DNA of 64,000 nt from an uncultured Verrucomicrobiota bacterium (GCA_937996795.1 CALKUH010000050.1:1-64000); one strand, 5' to 3'. Counted from the first letter of the stretch, positions 52,421 through 62,562 are shown. A program made the numbers and translations. The notes: generated by a model not told the origin, from the letters alone.

Positions 52421-53016
52421 GGCTGCGTCCCCCACCACCACCACGGCGACTGGCCGTTGGGATCGGCCCCCATCAGGTCCGCGCGTGTTTTCGCCTGCAC
52501 ATGGCCGTCGAGAAACACGACGTTGTCCGTGTCGCGGTGTCGCGGGCGCACGGCCCAGTCCGTGTCCAGCGCCACGACGAGCCACGCGGCGCTCGCGAAC
52601 GCGGACGCATCGCGCCCGGCGACGGCGGTCTGGTTGTCGTTCATCTTGTAGGTCGTGCAGATCTCGGTTCCATCCACCGTCGCGCAGGCGAACGTGTACC
52701 ACGCGGGCCAGAGATCATCGCGGTGGAGCGTCGCTGGACAGCGGAAGACGGCGAACTGGTCGCGCAGGTACTCGCGCAGCATTGAAATCTGGCGGTGCTG
52801 CGTGTCCCAGCGCAAATCCGGCATCCGGCCGGCGTGGTCGGCGGCGTAGAAGCGCACCGCGGTTCCAATCTCGCGCAACTGGGCCGCGCACGCCGTTTGC
52901 CAGGCCGATTCCCGCGCGCGCGCCACCATCGAGACGGCCAGCGACGCCAGCACCGCGATCACGGCGATCACGGCCAGCAGCTCGACCAGCGAGAATCCGC
53001 GCACGCGGCGTTTCAT
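52417..53016 (-). CDS. H-X9-DG pseudopilin
   Basis: The 199-residue prepilin-type protein starts MKRRVRGFSLVELLAVIAVI, with the GFSLVEL cleavage/methylation site and hydrophobic helix. The C-terminal part ends in RHRDTDNVVFLDGHV: His, nine residues, then Asp-Gly, the H-X9-DG motif of pseudopilins common in Planctomycetes, Lentisphaerae and Verrucomicrobia. The tail is WWWWGTQP. AGGAGG precedes the ATG at 53016. It overlaps the stop of the GH94-like gene upstream and the GTG of the GH1 gene downstream, so it is embedded in a sugar operon. Its role there is unknown; it may help secrete enzymes or form a surface fibre. Confidence 0.9.
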   Translation of the reverse strand: MKRRVRGFSLVELLAVIAVIAVLASLAVSMVARARESAWQTACAAQLREIGTAVRFYAADHAGRMPDLRWDTQHRQISMLREYLRDQFAVFRCPATLHRDDLWPAWYTFACATVDGTEICTTYKMNDNQTAVAGRDASAFASAAWLVVALDTDWAVRPRHRDTDNVVFLDGHVQAKTRADLMGADPNGQSPWWWWGTQP

Positions 53017-56000
53017 CGCGCGCCTCCTGGCGGCAAGGCCAGGTCGAGCACGTTGCCCTCCTCTCGCAACCGGCTTCGGAATTCGGCGTATGCCACGCTT
53101 CCGCCGCCCGCGCGGTAGGGATTTCCCGCCAGCGGCAGCATCGCCAGCGGTTCGCCATTCAGCCGCGCGCAAAGCCCGCCCGCGCCAGGCTGCACGCGGT
53201 GCAGCACCAGCAGCGGACGCCCGAATAGTTCATGCCGCAAGGCAACGCCGTCCCACGCCGCCGGCAGGACGGGATCAAGTTCCAGCCGGTCGAAGCGGCG
53301 GCGCCACCCAAACAACCGCGCCAGCACCGCGTGGACAAAAATGCCCGGGCCGCTGGAATAGACGCGCCAGCCGCCGCGCACCGGCACGCCGCCCGCGCGC
53401 AATTCCTCCCACCGGGCCGCCGCCTCGGCGCGGGTGTCGAATCGCGCATCGCTGCTGCTGAAATAGGCGTTGGCCTGGCGGCATTCCGCGTTTGCCACGG
53501 TCTCCTGCAGCGCGACCGGGTTCACGGCCAGCAGGCCGCGCACCAGCTCGTCCGCATCGCCGACCCGCGCCATCGCCTCGCAATAGCGCAGGTGCGCGTG
53601 CACATACTGCAACCCCACCTCGCGCCCGAAGAAGGCCGCCGTTTCGGCGCGCTGGAAATGCGTGCGCCGCCCGCCGCGGTACGGCACCGGCGTGTCCATT
53701 AAATGCACGCCGTCCGGCATCCAGAGCCATTCGCGCAGCAGGGCCAGGTGGGCGCGGGCCTCCGTCGGCGTGAAGAGTCCGCTGAGGATGCCGCGGTTGA
53801 TCGACAGCAGGCGCAGGCGCGGCCCGGAGCTGTGGTCGGACGGATGCAGCAGCAGGCGCGCGCGGCCGTCCGCGCCGAACAGGGCGAACCCCGCGATGAC
53901 GCCGTCGCGGATCAGATGGCGGTGCACGTCGGTGTGAATGCGTTCGGCCAGATCCGCGCAACGGCCCGCGAGGCCGTGCCATCCGTACCGGCGCGCGCAG
54001 GCGGCGAACCGCGTGACGGTTTCAAACACGAGCATCACCGTCCACGCGCTCGTCATCCGCTCGCGCATCTCCGCGCGCAGCGGCTGCAAGGTGTCGTCCC
54101 AGTCGCCGTCGCGGTAGCGCAGCAGCGAGGTGCCCTCGATGCAGTCGTGTTCCAGGATGCCGAGCTGGCGCTCGACGTGATCACGCAGCGGCGTGGCGGG
54201 CCGCGGCCGATGGTCCGCGCCCATCCAGCCGACCGGCCGGTCCAGCAGGCCGGGATCGTCCGTCGCCTCCAGGACATCGCACAGCGCCTTCAGCGGCCAC
54301 ACCACAATGTCGCCGTGGCAGTGGCGCTGACGAATCGCGCCGTACGGCTCGAACATGAACCACTGCGGCCACAGCCCGGTGTCCGCGTCCTGCTGGGCAT
54401 ACACGCGGTCCAGCAGGACCGGCAGATACGCCGTCCGCCCCGTCGCGATCAGCCACTCCAGCGGGCCCTGGCATACGTCGCGCGTGCCCCATGCGCCGCC
54501 ATTAAACTGTTCCAGGCCATGCGGCGTCGCGAGGTGCACGAGCGCATTGTGCGAGAACCAGGGCAGGATCGTGTCGAGCCGCTCCGCCTCCGCCACGCCC
54601 ATCACGCGGACGCCACCCGTCAGGGCGGACCGGTACGGTTGCGTGCCGTCCAGCCGGTCCTCGCGCGACGGCGCAGGGCGGTCATCCGCCGCCCGGATGC
54701 GCAGGGTCGCCGACGCCGTCGTCGGCCAGGTCCATTCGAGCAGGGGCGTATCCGCATCGTGGTCCCACACGTCCGCCGGACCGGCCGCGGCGGCGCCCGC
54801 ATCGCCTTCCACGATGTAGGACGGATGCGCGGTGGACGCCTCCTCGCCCGTCACAAGCGGGCAGCACAACACTCCGCATCCCCGCGCCATCGCGCGATAC
54901 GGGCGCGCCCCGTCCACATCCAGCTCCAGCGTCGCCCGCATCGAAAGCGGCGGACCTTCGAGCACACGCGCGGTGAAGGTTAATTCGCGCGAGGCGGCGG
55001 CGGACGACCGCACTTCCAGTGTGATTCCGCCGAACCGGTACACCCACTCCGCCGCCCGCGCGTGCATGCCGAAGGCGGAGGGAATGCCGAGCTGCCGCCA
55101 TGCCCCATCCCAGTCCACGAAGAGGCGCAGGCCGGACGATCGCTGGAGGTTCAACGGGTGCCGCACCACCGACAGCAGGCGATGCAGGTTCGGATTGCCG
55201 CGCGTCACATGGCTGTGGAACACACCCATCGCGTACACCGTGCTGCACAGCGGTTCCGCCTCAGGACCCGGCGGATCGCCGCACACGAGGATGTGGCCGT
55301 GCGGACGCTCGACCCGCCGCTCTTTGGCGCCAAGCACCACATGCGCGCCGGATTCGGTGAAAAACGAAAGCAGCGCCCCGTCCCTCCGCTCCTCATGACG
55401 CCAGGGACCGCCCCAGCGCGCGCGCAGTGCCGCCTCGTCCAGCGGCTCGCCGGCCAGCAGCGGACCCTCAAACCGGCCCGCCTCCGGCGGCGGCCCTTCC
55501 ACGCACGGACGGCCGGGCCACGCAGTGGACGCCGCCCACTGCGCCGCCGCAGCCACGCGCCGCGCGTCGCTGCCGCCGGACGCGGACGGATGGTGGGGCA
55601 CAAATTCGGCGAAAAAACGCGCCTCGCCGTGATCGCCCGCCGCCAGCCGCTGCGCCATCGACACCAGCGCTCCGCAGCCCATTTCATATTGCATCACGCG
55701 CGACGGCAGGTGCGCCGCGCGCCACGCCTCCGGTTCGCCGGTGGCGCGGAACCCGAGGCCCAGCACCTGTAGTCCGTCGGTTGCATACGACGCCGCGCCG
55801 GGCTGGCAGCCCTGCAGCATCCACGGGAACCGCTCTCCGGCCTGCGGCTGGTTCTGCCGTGACAACAGCACCGGGCCGGCGGCGGTCTCCAGGACCGTGT
55901 GATCCACATAGTGCGCCGCATACGCCTCGTTGATCCGCAGCGTGGCGGGCGGCGCCAGTCCGAGATCCTGCGCATACAAGACGTCCCACTCCACCGCCTC

Positions 56001-56396
56001 CGCGCCCCGGTTCGCCACGCGGACCAGCCACGCCCAGCGCGCGGCCGCGTCGTCCAACACCAGCGCGACTTCGACGGCCAGCGCGCCGTCGTGCACGCGC
56101 CACCGCACCGCACCGTCCGCCGGCGCCGCCGCCGCGCGCGCGCGCAATCCCAGCAGTGGAACCACGCGCACAACCTTCGCGCCTGAACGGACCCGCAATA
56201 CGAGCTGGAACATCCCGGCTTCGTGCGGCGACACGCGCAATGCATTGATCCGGAGGTCGCCGCAGGCCACGTCGTGAACAGCCGCCCCGCGCCCGCGCAC
56301 ACACAGGCCGTTCCCGCTGACCACCGTCCACGCGGGCGGCCCCCGGGGCGCCTCCAGGATCACCCGCTCGTCAAGAACCTGTGTATCCATCTTCAT
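53013..56396 (-). CDS. GH94-like glycoside phosphorylase (1,2-beta-oligoglucan phosphorylase type)
   Basis: The 1127-residue protein is the size of 1,2-beta-oligoglucan phosphorylases (GH94). An N-terminal beta-sandwich (about 1-300), further beta and linker regions, then an (alpha/alpha)6 barrel hold the catalytic site. Barrel motifs include WGTRDVCQGPLEWLIATGR, HCHGDIVVWPL and RYRDGDWDDTLQPL, the counterpart of the family's GDWND; the predicted general acid is Asp768. The protein lacks a signal peptide, so it acts in the cytoplasm, splitting imported beta-oligoglucans with phosphate. The start at 56396 overlaps the upstream stop by 4 bp. Some other GH94 specificity cannot be excluded. Confidence 0.8.
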   Translation of the reverse strand: MKMDTQVLDERVILEAPRGPPAWTVVSGNGLCVRGRGAAVHDVACGDLRINALRVSPHEAGMFQLVLRVRSGAKVVRVVPLLGLRARAAAAPADGAVRWRVHDGALAVEVALVLDDAAARWAWLVRVANRGAEAVEWDVLYAQDLGLAPPATLRINEAYAAHYVDHTVLETAAGPVLLSRQNQPQAGERFPWMLQGCQPGAASYATDGLQVLGLGFRATGEPEAWRAAHLPSRVMQYEMGCGALVSMAQRLAAGDHGEARFFAEFVPHHPSASGGSDARRVAAAAQWAASTAWPGRPCVEGPPPEAGRFEGPLLAGEPLDEAALRARWGGPWRHEERRDGALLSFFTESGAHVVLGAKERRVERPHGHILVCGDPPGPEAEPLCSTVYAMGVFHSHVTRGNPNLHRLLSVVRHPLNLQRSSGLRLFVDWDGAWRQLGIPSAFGMHARAAEWVYRFGGITLEVRSSAAASRELTFTARVLEGPPLSMRATLELDVDGARPYRAMARGCGVLCCPLVTGEEASTAHPSYIVEGDAGAAAAGPADVWDHDADTPLLEWTWPTTASATLRIRAADDRPAPSREDRLDGTQPYRSALTGGVRVMGVAEAERLDTILPWFSHNALVHLATPHGLEQFNGGAWGTRDVCQGPLEWLIATGRTAYLPVLLDRVYAQQDADTGLWPQWFMFEPYGAIRQRHCHGDIVVWPLKALCDVLEATDDPGLLDRPVGWMGADHRPRPATPLRDHVERQLGILEHDCIEGTSLLRYRDGDWDDTLQPLRAEMRERMTSAWTVMLVFETVTRFAACARRYGWHGLAGRCADLAERIHTDVHRHLIRDGVIAGFALFGADGRARLLLHPSDHSSGPRLRLLSINRGILSGLFTPTEARAHLALLREWLWMPDGVHLMDTPVPYRGGRRTHFQRAETAAFFGREVGLQYVHAHLRYCEAMARVGDADELVRGLLAVNPVALQETVANAECRQANAYFSSSDARFDTRAEAAARWEELRAGGVPVRGGWRVYSSGPGIFVHAVLARLFGWRRRFDRLELDPVLPAAWDGVALRHELFGRPLLVLHRVQPGAGGLCARLNGEPLAMLPLAGNPYRAGGGSVAYAEFRSRLREEGNVLDLALPPGGAR

Positions 56397-59300
56397 GGGG
56401 GCTCCGTGCCGTGACTCCATTCGTAATACCCCGCCGGGTCGCGGGCGGACGCCGCCACCGCACGCCCGTCGACCTCCATCCTCGCAATCGTCGTCTCCGC
56501 CGGCAGATGGAGCCGGATGCGGCCGGTGAGCCGCGGCGGCGACTTCACCGACACCCCGTATCCTTCCGCGGAGCGCTCAATCCGCAGGTCCAGCGGCCCG
56601 AATCGCGTCGGCAGGGCCTCGAGCGAGAAGCCGCCCCCGTTCCACCACGCGGCGGGCGCGCCTTCCAGCAGCCAGAGGTCGTCCCCTGCTTCGCGCACGA
56701 GCATTGTGCGCACGGACACGACGTAATCCGCGCCGACCCACGTGTGCGGCATGTCCCCGATGTAGGTGCCGCGCCGGGGATCGCTCGTGACCACCTCGGC
56801 GTAGTGACGCCAACCCGGCGGGCGCCGGTCGCGAAAGAGCCGGTCGTGCAGTGCGCGCGCGTCGTCGATCCGCCCCATCACCTGCAGCGCCGCGATGTTT
56901 CGCGCCTCGTAGGGTGTGTAGAGCCACGCGGCATCCGCCGCATCGCGCCGCGCGACGTGCGCGAGATAATCATCGTAGGTCTTCGCGATCGCCTCCGGCG
57001 TGAACACGTCGTCCGCCACCTCGCACGGAAAGAAGGCGATCGACACCGAGGTCGCGTCCGGGTCGCCGCGCTCCGCGGAACCGGGAATGAAATCAATGCC
57101 GCACTCGCTCATCGTAAGGGCCAGCGACGCGCGAACCGACGCGGCGAGCAGCGCATACTGTTCGTCGGCCCACGCGGCGGTTTCCTCCTCGCCCATCCGC
57201 CGCGCCAGTTCGGCCCCGTCGCGCCATCCGCGCAGCGCCCAGTAGTCGTCCCAGTACGAATGGTGCGGCGTGTTGTAGCCCTCGTGACTGATCGACGCGG
57301 GCAGCAGGCCGCGGTAACGTGCGCGGCGCGGATCATCCGCGGCGTAGTCGTCCTCCAGCGTCTGTTCGCGCAGCGCCTGCATGCAGCGCATCGCGCGGAG
57401 CACCGCCGGATAGTGGCGGCGCAGGAAGGCGTCGTTGCCGGTGAAGCGCGCGGTCTCCGCGACGATGAAGATGAACTGCCCCTGCGCGTCATATTCGAGA
57501 TTCGAGCCGAACCCGTCATGCACCGTGCCGTCATTGTCGAGAATCGGCGGGACCAGGCCATCCTCGCGGACCGCGCGGGCATACCAGTCGACGTAGTCCA
57601 CCGCCTCCTCCACAAGGCCCAGCCGCAACAGCGCGGACGCAGTCAGCGACCCGTCGCGAATCCAAACCCTGTTGTAGTTGCGTGAACCCGGCTGCAGCGC
57701 GACGCCGTCGCGGTTGACCAGGATGTACCCGGCCTGCGCATACAGCGTGTCCGTGACTTCACGGTCGCCGAGCGCGATTCCGGCGCGCCGCACGCGCCCC
57801 CGCCAAACATCTTCCGCGGCCTCGCGCCGCGCGGCAAATTCAGCCGAATCCACCGCCGCCGTGCCGCCGACCGTCAGCACGACGGACGTGGATGCCCCGG
57901 GCGAGAGATCAACCGTGTGCCGCGATGCAACGGATATCATGCCCGACGGATCGTCAACACCCGCGACGCCCGACCAGCGGCCGCGCGCCGCCGCGTGCAC
58001 CACATCGCCTCCGGCATGGGGCGCGGCCAGGGCTGCATCCGCCGGAGGCGTTAAGGTGTACCCCCATCCATCCACCTCGACGCGCGTTGCATCGGCTGCC
58101 GGCCGGATGAGGACGCGATGAATTGGCGACACGCCGCCATGCTGCCATTTCGGGTTGATCTGTATCGGACGCAGCAGCAGCAGAAAATCGCCGGCCAGCG
58201 GCGCATCACCCGTTGCGGTGACGGTGTAGCGCACCAGCGTGACGTCGCGGTCGTCCAGCCGGTCCGGCATCGCGTCGATCCGGACCCGCGCGCCGGCGGC
58301 CTGCCATTCGACGGACGGCAGAGGCAGCTGTCCCTCCGCGAGCGACTGCGTGATGGCGGTGGCATCAAGCGGCGTGACCAGCCGCCCGCCGATGCGCAGG
58401 TACGGCATGAGCGCGGGACCGCGCGCGAACACCTCCAGGTTTCCATACTCATCCAGCAGGGCCTCGTGTGTCGAATCCGGCGGGCCGACGACCGTCCAAT
58501 ACACCTGGCGCCGGTGCAACGACTCCGGATACCAGCCGGGCGGCGCCTTCGCCGCGGCGCGTTCGTAGAGCGCGAGAGACGTGCGTTCCTCGCCGGGTCC
58601 GCGCGGGGAGAGGGTGTTGATGAGCAGATCCGCCGGGTCGTCCGCGCGCATCGCCAGGCGCGCCCGTCGCACGGTTCGCAGGTCGTGCATCAGGAGGTCG
58701 AAGTCGCCTTCGCTCTCGGGCAGGACGTCGGCTGTCCTCCACGCGCCGGATGCGTCCTCAAGTTCCCAGCGCAGATCGCGCCGCGCGGCGCGGGCCCATT
58801 CGATGCGCAGGCCGCTGATCGACTCCGGCGACGGCCATTCCAGCTCAAGCACCGCTTCCGGGGTGTCGGGATGCCAGCGCGCGGCGACCTCGCCCGCCGG
58901 GAACCTGGTTTCGCCGGCCACGTGGGGCGCGGCGTCCGGCCCGAGCACATCGAGGTCCCAGATCGATGCGCCCCATCCGGTGGCGCGCCGTTCAATCACC
59001 ACGCGGACCTGTCGTGCGGTCACGGTCGGGAAATAGATGCGGTCCAGATGCCCGTCCCCGGTGTCCACCCGCTGCGCAACCTGCCATGCGCTTCCATCCA
59101 TCGACGTTTCCACGCGATACGCGGAGGCGAACGCGGTCTCCCACGCGATGCGCAGCCCGGCCACCGGAGCCGCGCGGCCGAGGTCCACCGCGAGGTGGTG
59201 TCCGTCCTCAAACGGGCTGCTCCAGCGCGTGTCCTCGCGCCCGTCAATCGCCGCCGCCGCCGGAAATTCGCCGTCCTGTCCGCCCGACGCCGACGCGCTC

Positions 59301-59416
59301 CACTGCGCACGCGGCGGCAACGCCATGGCAACCGCCGGCCATGCCGCGACCGCCACCGCGAGGAATCGCAGCGCCCGCGCGCCCGGGCGCGACTTTGTGA
59401 ATCCGTCCTTCTTCAT
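56393..59416 (-). CDS. Secreted discoidin-domain (alpha/alpha)6 glycoside hydrolase-like protein
   Basis: The 1007-residue exported protein has a signal peptide (about 15-33). Residues about 40-160 form a discoidin (F5/8 type C) carbohydrate-binding domain (AAIDGREDTRWSS, HHLAVDLG), followed by a second beta domain of related type (to about 260) and a linker. A C-terminal alpha-barrel (about 530-900) has YNRVWIRDGSLTASALLRLG, EYDAQGQFIFIVAETARF and DMPHTWVGADYVVSVRTML, as in GH15/GH63/GH78-like enzymes. A small beta domain closes it. It probably binds and trims a surface polysaccharide outside the cytoplasm. The specific family is not certain. Confidence 0.65.
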   Translation of the reverse strand: MKKDGFTKSRPGARALRFLAVAVAAWPAVAMALPPRAQWSASASGGQDGEFPAAAAIDGREDTRWSSPFEDGHHLAVDLGRAAPVAGLRIAWETAFASAYRVETSMDGSAWQVAQRVDTGDGHLDRIYFPTVTARQVRVVIERRATGWGASIWDLDVLGPDAAPHVAGETRFPAGEVAARWHPDTPEAVLELEWPSPESISGLRIEWARAARRDLRWELEDASGAWRTADVLPESEGDFDLLMHDLRTVRRARLAMRADDPADLLINTLSPRGPGEERTSLALYERAAAKAPPGWYPESLHRRQVYWTVVGPPDSTHEALLDEYGNLEVFARGPALMPYLRIGGRLVTPLDATAITQSLAEGQLPLPSVEWQAAGARVRIDAMPDRLDDRDVTLVRYTVTATGDAPLAGDFLLLLRPIQINPKWQHGGVSPIHRVLIRPAADATRVEVDGWGYTLTPPADAALAAPHAGGDVVHAAARGRWSGVAGVDDPSGMISVASRHTVDLSPGASTSVVLTVGGTAAVDSAEFAARREAAEDVWRGRVRRAGIALGDREVTDTLYAQAGYILVNRDGVALQPGSRNYNRVWIRDGSLTASALLRLGLVEEAVDYVDWYARAVREDGLVPPILDNDGTVHDGFGSNLEYDAQGQFIFIVAETARFTGNDAFLRRHYPAVLRAMRCMQALREQTLEDDYAADDPRRARYRGLLPASISHEGYNTPHHSYWDDYWALRGWRDGAELARRMGEEETAAWADEQYALLAASVRASLALTMSECGIDFIPGSAERGDPDATSVSIAFFPCEVADDVFTPEAIAKTYDDYLAHVARRDAADAAWLYTPYEARNIAALQVMGRIDDARALHDRLFRDRRPPGWRHYAEVVTSDPRRGTYIGDMPHTWVGADYVVSVRTMLVREAGDDLWLLEGAPAAWWNGGGFSLEALPTRFGPLDLRIERSAEGYGVSVKSPPRLTGRIRLHLPAETTIARMEVDGRAVAASARDPAGYYEWSHGTEPP

Positions 59417-59423
59417 TCCGCAA

Positions 59424-60284
59424 TCATCCCTTCACCGCGCCGGAGGTGAGCCCGGCAATAAATTCGCGCTGCAACCCGATGAACAGCGCCATTACAGGCA
59501 GAATGGAGACGAGCGTGCCGGCCATCAGCAGGCCGTAGTCGGTGCCGTAGATGCCCTTCACCTGCGCAAGGGCGACGGCGAGCGGGAAGCGCTCGGGCGA
59601 TTGCAGGATGATTTGCGGGCCGATGAAATTGTTCCAGGCGCCGATGAACGTGATGAGCAGGAACGCGCCGAGCATCGGCCGGCACAGCGGAAGCACGATT
59701 TCAAAAAACAGCCGCACCTCGCCGCACCCGTCCATGCGCGCGGCCTCAAGCAGGTCGGGCGGCACGGCGTTGAGCATCGCCTGCCGGAACAGGTACACGC
59801 CGAACGCGGGGGCCAGGCCGGGCAGGATCAGCCCCGCGAAGGTGTCGAGCAGGCCGAGGCGATGGACAAGAGCGTAGCCCGGCGCCAGCAGGAGCGGCGC
59901 GGGCACGATCAACGCGCCGAGCACCAGCGCCGTCACCGCGGCGCGGCCGCGGAACGCGAACCGCGCGAGCGCGTAGCCGCCCATCGCCGCGCACAGCGTC
60001 GCGAGGACGCCGGACACGGACGCATAGAACACGGAGTTCAGCAGGCTCGCGCCGAACCGCAGGCTCGGGTCGCTGAAGAGGCGCGCCAGGTGGTCGAGGG
60101 TCAGGCCGCCCCAGTCCACGCCCAGCGCCCCCGCGCCGCGCGGCAGGAAATGCGCGGAGAAGAAGGCGTCGCGTGTTTTGAACGCGCCGCAGACGAGGTA
60201 CGCAAACGGCGCGAGCGTCAGCAGCGCCGCGGCGCCGAGCAGGCCGTGTGCCAGCGCGGAGGACATGCGCGCGCGCAGGTTCAT
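59424..60284 (-). CDS. ABC sugar transporter permease, MalG type
   Basis: The 286-residue inner-membrane protein has six helices and the cytoplasmic EAA loop EAARMDGCGEVRLFFEIVLP that docks the ATPase. It starts MNLRARM at 60284, overlapping the upstream permease stop by 4 bp. It belongs to the carbohydrate-uptake-1 (MalG-like) family and pairs with the MalF-like permease and the binding protein upstream. No ATP-binding subunit is encoded in the visible operon, so a shared MsiK-like ATPase elsewhere is likely. Confidence 0.93.
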   Translation of the reverse strand: MNLRARMSSALAHGLLGAAALLTLAPFAYLVCGAFKTRDAFFSAHFLPRGAGALGVDWGGLTLDHLARLFSDPSLRFGASLLNSVFYASVSGVLATLCAAMGGYALARFAFRGRAAVTALVLGALIVPAPLLLAPGYALVHRLGLLDTFAGLILPGLAPAFGVYLFRQAMLNAVPPDLLEAARMDGCGEVRLFFEIVLPLCRPMLGAFLLITFIGAWNNFIGPQIILQSPERFPLAVALAQVKGIYGTDYGLLMAGTLVSILPVMALFIGLQREFIAGLTSGAVKG

Positions 60285-61162
60285 GACCGCGCCTCCCGCT
60301 GGAGCGCGCGCTGCAGCACGGCGATGCCCATCAGGAACAGCGCGAGCACCCAGCCGATCGCCGCCGCGTAGCCGAGGTCGCCGGTCTCGAATCCGTTCTG
60401 GTAGAGGTACATCACGATCGTAAGGCCGCGGCTCTCCGGGCCGGCCCCGCCGAGCAGGATGTAGGGCAGCTCGAAGAGCTGCATGCTGCCGATCACCGAC
60501 AGCAGCGTCACGAAACCAGCCACCGGCGCGATGGCGGGCCAGGTCACATGGCGGAAAACGCTGCACGGCCCCGCGCCGTCCACTCGCGCGGCCTCGACCA
60601 GGGACTTGTCGACGCCCTGCAGCGCGGCGAGGAAATAGATCATGTTGAACCCGGCGTACATCCACAGCGAGGCGAGGATCAGCGCGGGCATGATGTGGCG
60701 CTGCAGCCACGGGAACTCCGCGGGAAAGCCCGGCCATACGCGCGCGAGCGCGGCGTTTAGCAAGCCCTCGCGCTCGTGCAGGATCAGCGCGAACAGCGCG
60801 GCGACGAAGACGAGGCCGACGAGCGACGGCGAGAAAAACGCGAGCCGGAACCACGCGCGCCCGCGCAGGCCCGGCTGGTTCAGCAACAGTGCCAGCCCCA
60901 GCGCAACCGGCAACTGCACGAACAGCGAACCCGCGGTGTACGCGAATGTGTTCCGCGCAGCCGTCCAGAACAGCGGGTCGCGGAACAGGTCGGCGAAATT
61001 TTTAAGGCCGACCCGCACGGCCGTGTCGGGCCCGTATGTCTGCTGCAGTGCCAGTCCCACCGAGGACACCAGCGGGAAAACCATAAACACACCGAACAGC
61101 ACGACGAACGGCGCGAGAAAAATCCACGGAGCCCAAACCGGATGGAGGCGCGCGGAGGACAT
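60281..61162 (-). CDS. ABC sugar transporter permease, MalF type
   Basis: The 293-residue inner-membrane permease has six helices and the EAA loop VEAARVDGAGPCSVFRHVTWP. The N-terminal WAPWIFLAPFVVLFGVFMVFP is the typical first helix of the family. It starts 2 bp after the binding-protein stop and overlaps the MalG-type gene, so all three are translated together. With its partner it would import an oligosaccharide, most simply the product of the GH144-like enzyme encoded just upstream. Confidence 0.94.
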   Translation of the reverse strand: MSSARLHPVWAPWIFLAPFVVLFGVFMVFPLVSSVGLALQQTYGPDTAVRVGLKNFADLFRDPLFWTAARNTFAYTAGSLFVQLPVALGLALLLNQPGLRGRAWFRLAFFSPSLVGLVFVAALFALILHEREGLLNAALARVWPGFPAEFPWLQRHIMPALILASLWMYAGFNMIYFLAALQGVDKSLVEAARVDGAGPCSVFRHVTWPAIAPVAGFVTLLSVIGSMQLFELPYILLGGAGPESRGLTIVMYLYQNGFETGDLGYAAAIGWVLALFLMGIAVLQRALQREARS

Positions 61163-61164
61163 GA

Positions 61165-62562
61165 TCAGGGCGTCTCCCCGGCGGACTCAAAAAATACGTT
61201 CCGCGCCATGTGTTGCCGCACGCGCTGCTCGGCTTGCGCGAGGTGCGCTCGCGCGAGCGGCTCCAACTGCTCCACGCGGTGCAACGCATGGCGCTCGGCC
61301 TCGGCTTTCAGTCCCAGGGCCGCGTCGCCAAGCGCCGCGAGCGCAAGCCGCTGGTAGGGCGACGAGGTGCGCGCGGGCACGTGGGGCGCCTGCTCAAGAT
61401 ACAGACGGCCCGCCGGCTGGCCGGAGAAGAACGGGTTCGGCTCGTCGAACACCGGATCGTCCCAAAACGTGCGGACCGCGGTGACGATGCCGGCCTCGCG
61501 GTACAGGCGGCGTGCGATGTCGCGGTTCAGATAGAGTTGCTGCGCGAGCGACCACGCGCGCTCGACGTCCCGCGCCGCGCGCGGCAGGCCGAGCATCGTG
61601 CCGCCCATTACGCTCGTGCGCCGCCCGCCGGGCGTCCAGGCCGGCAGCGACATCACCTTGACCCTGCCCGCGAGGCCGGGCAGGTCGAGCTGCCACGCGC
61701 CGGCGAGCCAGTCCGGCAGCAGGCTGCACAACACAACGCCGTCGAGCCGCAGCCGGTTGCCGGCGGCGTCGAATTCCGGCGCGTTGATCGCGATTCGGTC
61801 CGGACCGGTGGTCCAGGATGCGATTGTTGCAAGGACATGCGCGTTTACGTCCGTCGACATCGCCAGCTGTTCGCGCGCATCGAAGAGGCCGCCGCCCGCC
61901 TGCAGCAGCAACACCTCGAGCAGTTCCGGGTTCGTTTCCCAGAGGTTCAAGAGGTAGCGGTCCGGCCGCCCGTCGCCGTCGGCATCCGCCATCAGCGGTT
62001 TCAGCACATGCACGAATTGGTCCCACGTCTGGACCGATGACAGGTCAATGCCCGCCGCCTCGACAACATCCGCACGGTAGCCGAGCAGCACCGGGTGCAC
62101 ATCGTGCGGCAGGCCGTAGATGCGGCCGCGCGTGGTCCACGGCGTCAGCGACGGCGGATTGAATTGCTCTAACAAGCCGGTTTCGCGCAGCCGGTCGGTG
62201 AGGTCGAGGAACCCGATCTGCTCGACGGGTCCGCGGAACACCTGCGCCGCAATGCCGCCGTGCACCTCGACCACGTCGGGCAGCGGCGTGCCCGACAGGA
62301 AGCCGGACAGCAGGCGGCGCTGCAGCGCATCCGTCGTCAGCAGCAGCGACTCCGCGCGCGGCCGGTCCGGCGCCGCATTCCATTCCTCCAGCACCGGCGC
62401 ATACATCTCCTGGTGCGGCCGCGCGAAGGTCCACAGGAGCAGGTCGGGGCGCGGGGCGTCGGGCCGCAGCGCGACGGCCACGGACGACAGCACGGCCAGC
62501 GTGCAGACGATCCAGACCGCGGGCGTCAGGGCCGGTTCGCGGTCTGTGCGGCGGGTGTTCAT
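61165..62562 (-). CDS. Extracellular solute (sugar)-binding protein
   Basis: The 465-residue substrate-binding protein belongs to the sugar ABC family (type 1, UgpB/MalE-like). A hydrophobic segment at about 15-36 (VWIVCTLAVLSSVAVAL) is a signal or anchor with no lipobox. The mature fold starts DLLLWTFARPHQEMYAPVLE and includes LPHDVHPVLLGYRADVVEAAGIDLSSVQTWDQ-type hinge segments, as in oligosaccharide binders. Its start overlaps the stop of the GH144-like gene (ATGA at 62559-62562). It lies next to the two permeases. Confidence 0.88.
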   Translation of the reverse strand: MNTRRTDREPALTPAVWIVCTLAVLSSVAVALRPDAPRPDLLLWTFARPHQEMYAPVLEEWNAAPDRPRAESLLLTTDALQRRLLSGFLSGTPLPDVVEVHGGIAAQVFRGPVEQIGFLDLTDRLRETGLLEQFNPPSLTPWTTRGRIYGLPHDVHPVLLGYRADVVEAAGIDLSSVQTWDQFVHVLKPLMADADGDGRPDRYLLNLWETNPELLEVLLLQAGGGLFDAREQLAMSTDVNAHVLATIASWTTGPDRIAINAPEFDAAGNRLRLDGVVLCSLLPDWLAGAWQLDLPGLAGRVKVMSLPAWTPGGRRTSVMGGTMLGLPRAARDVERAWSLAQQLYLNRDIARRLYREAGIVTAVRTFWDDPVFDEPNPFFSGQPAGRLYLEQAPHVPARTSSPYQRLALAALGDAALGLKAEAERHALHRVEQLEPLARAHLAQAEQRVRQHMARNVFFESAGETP

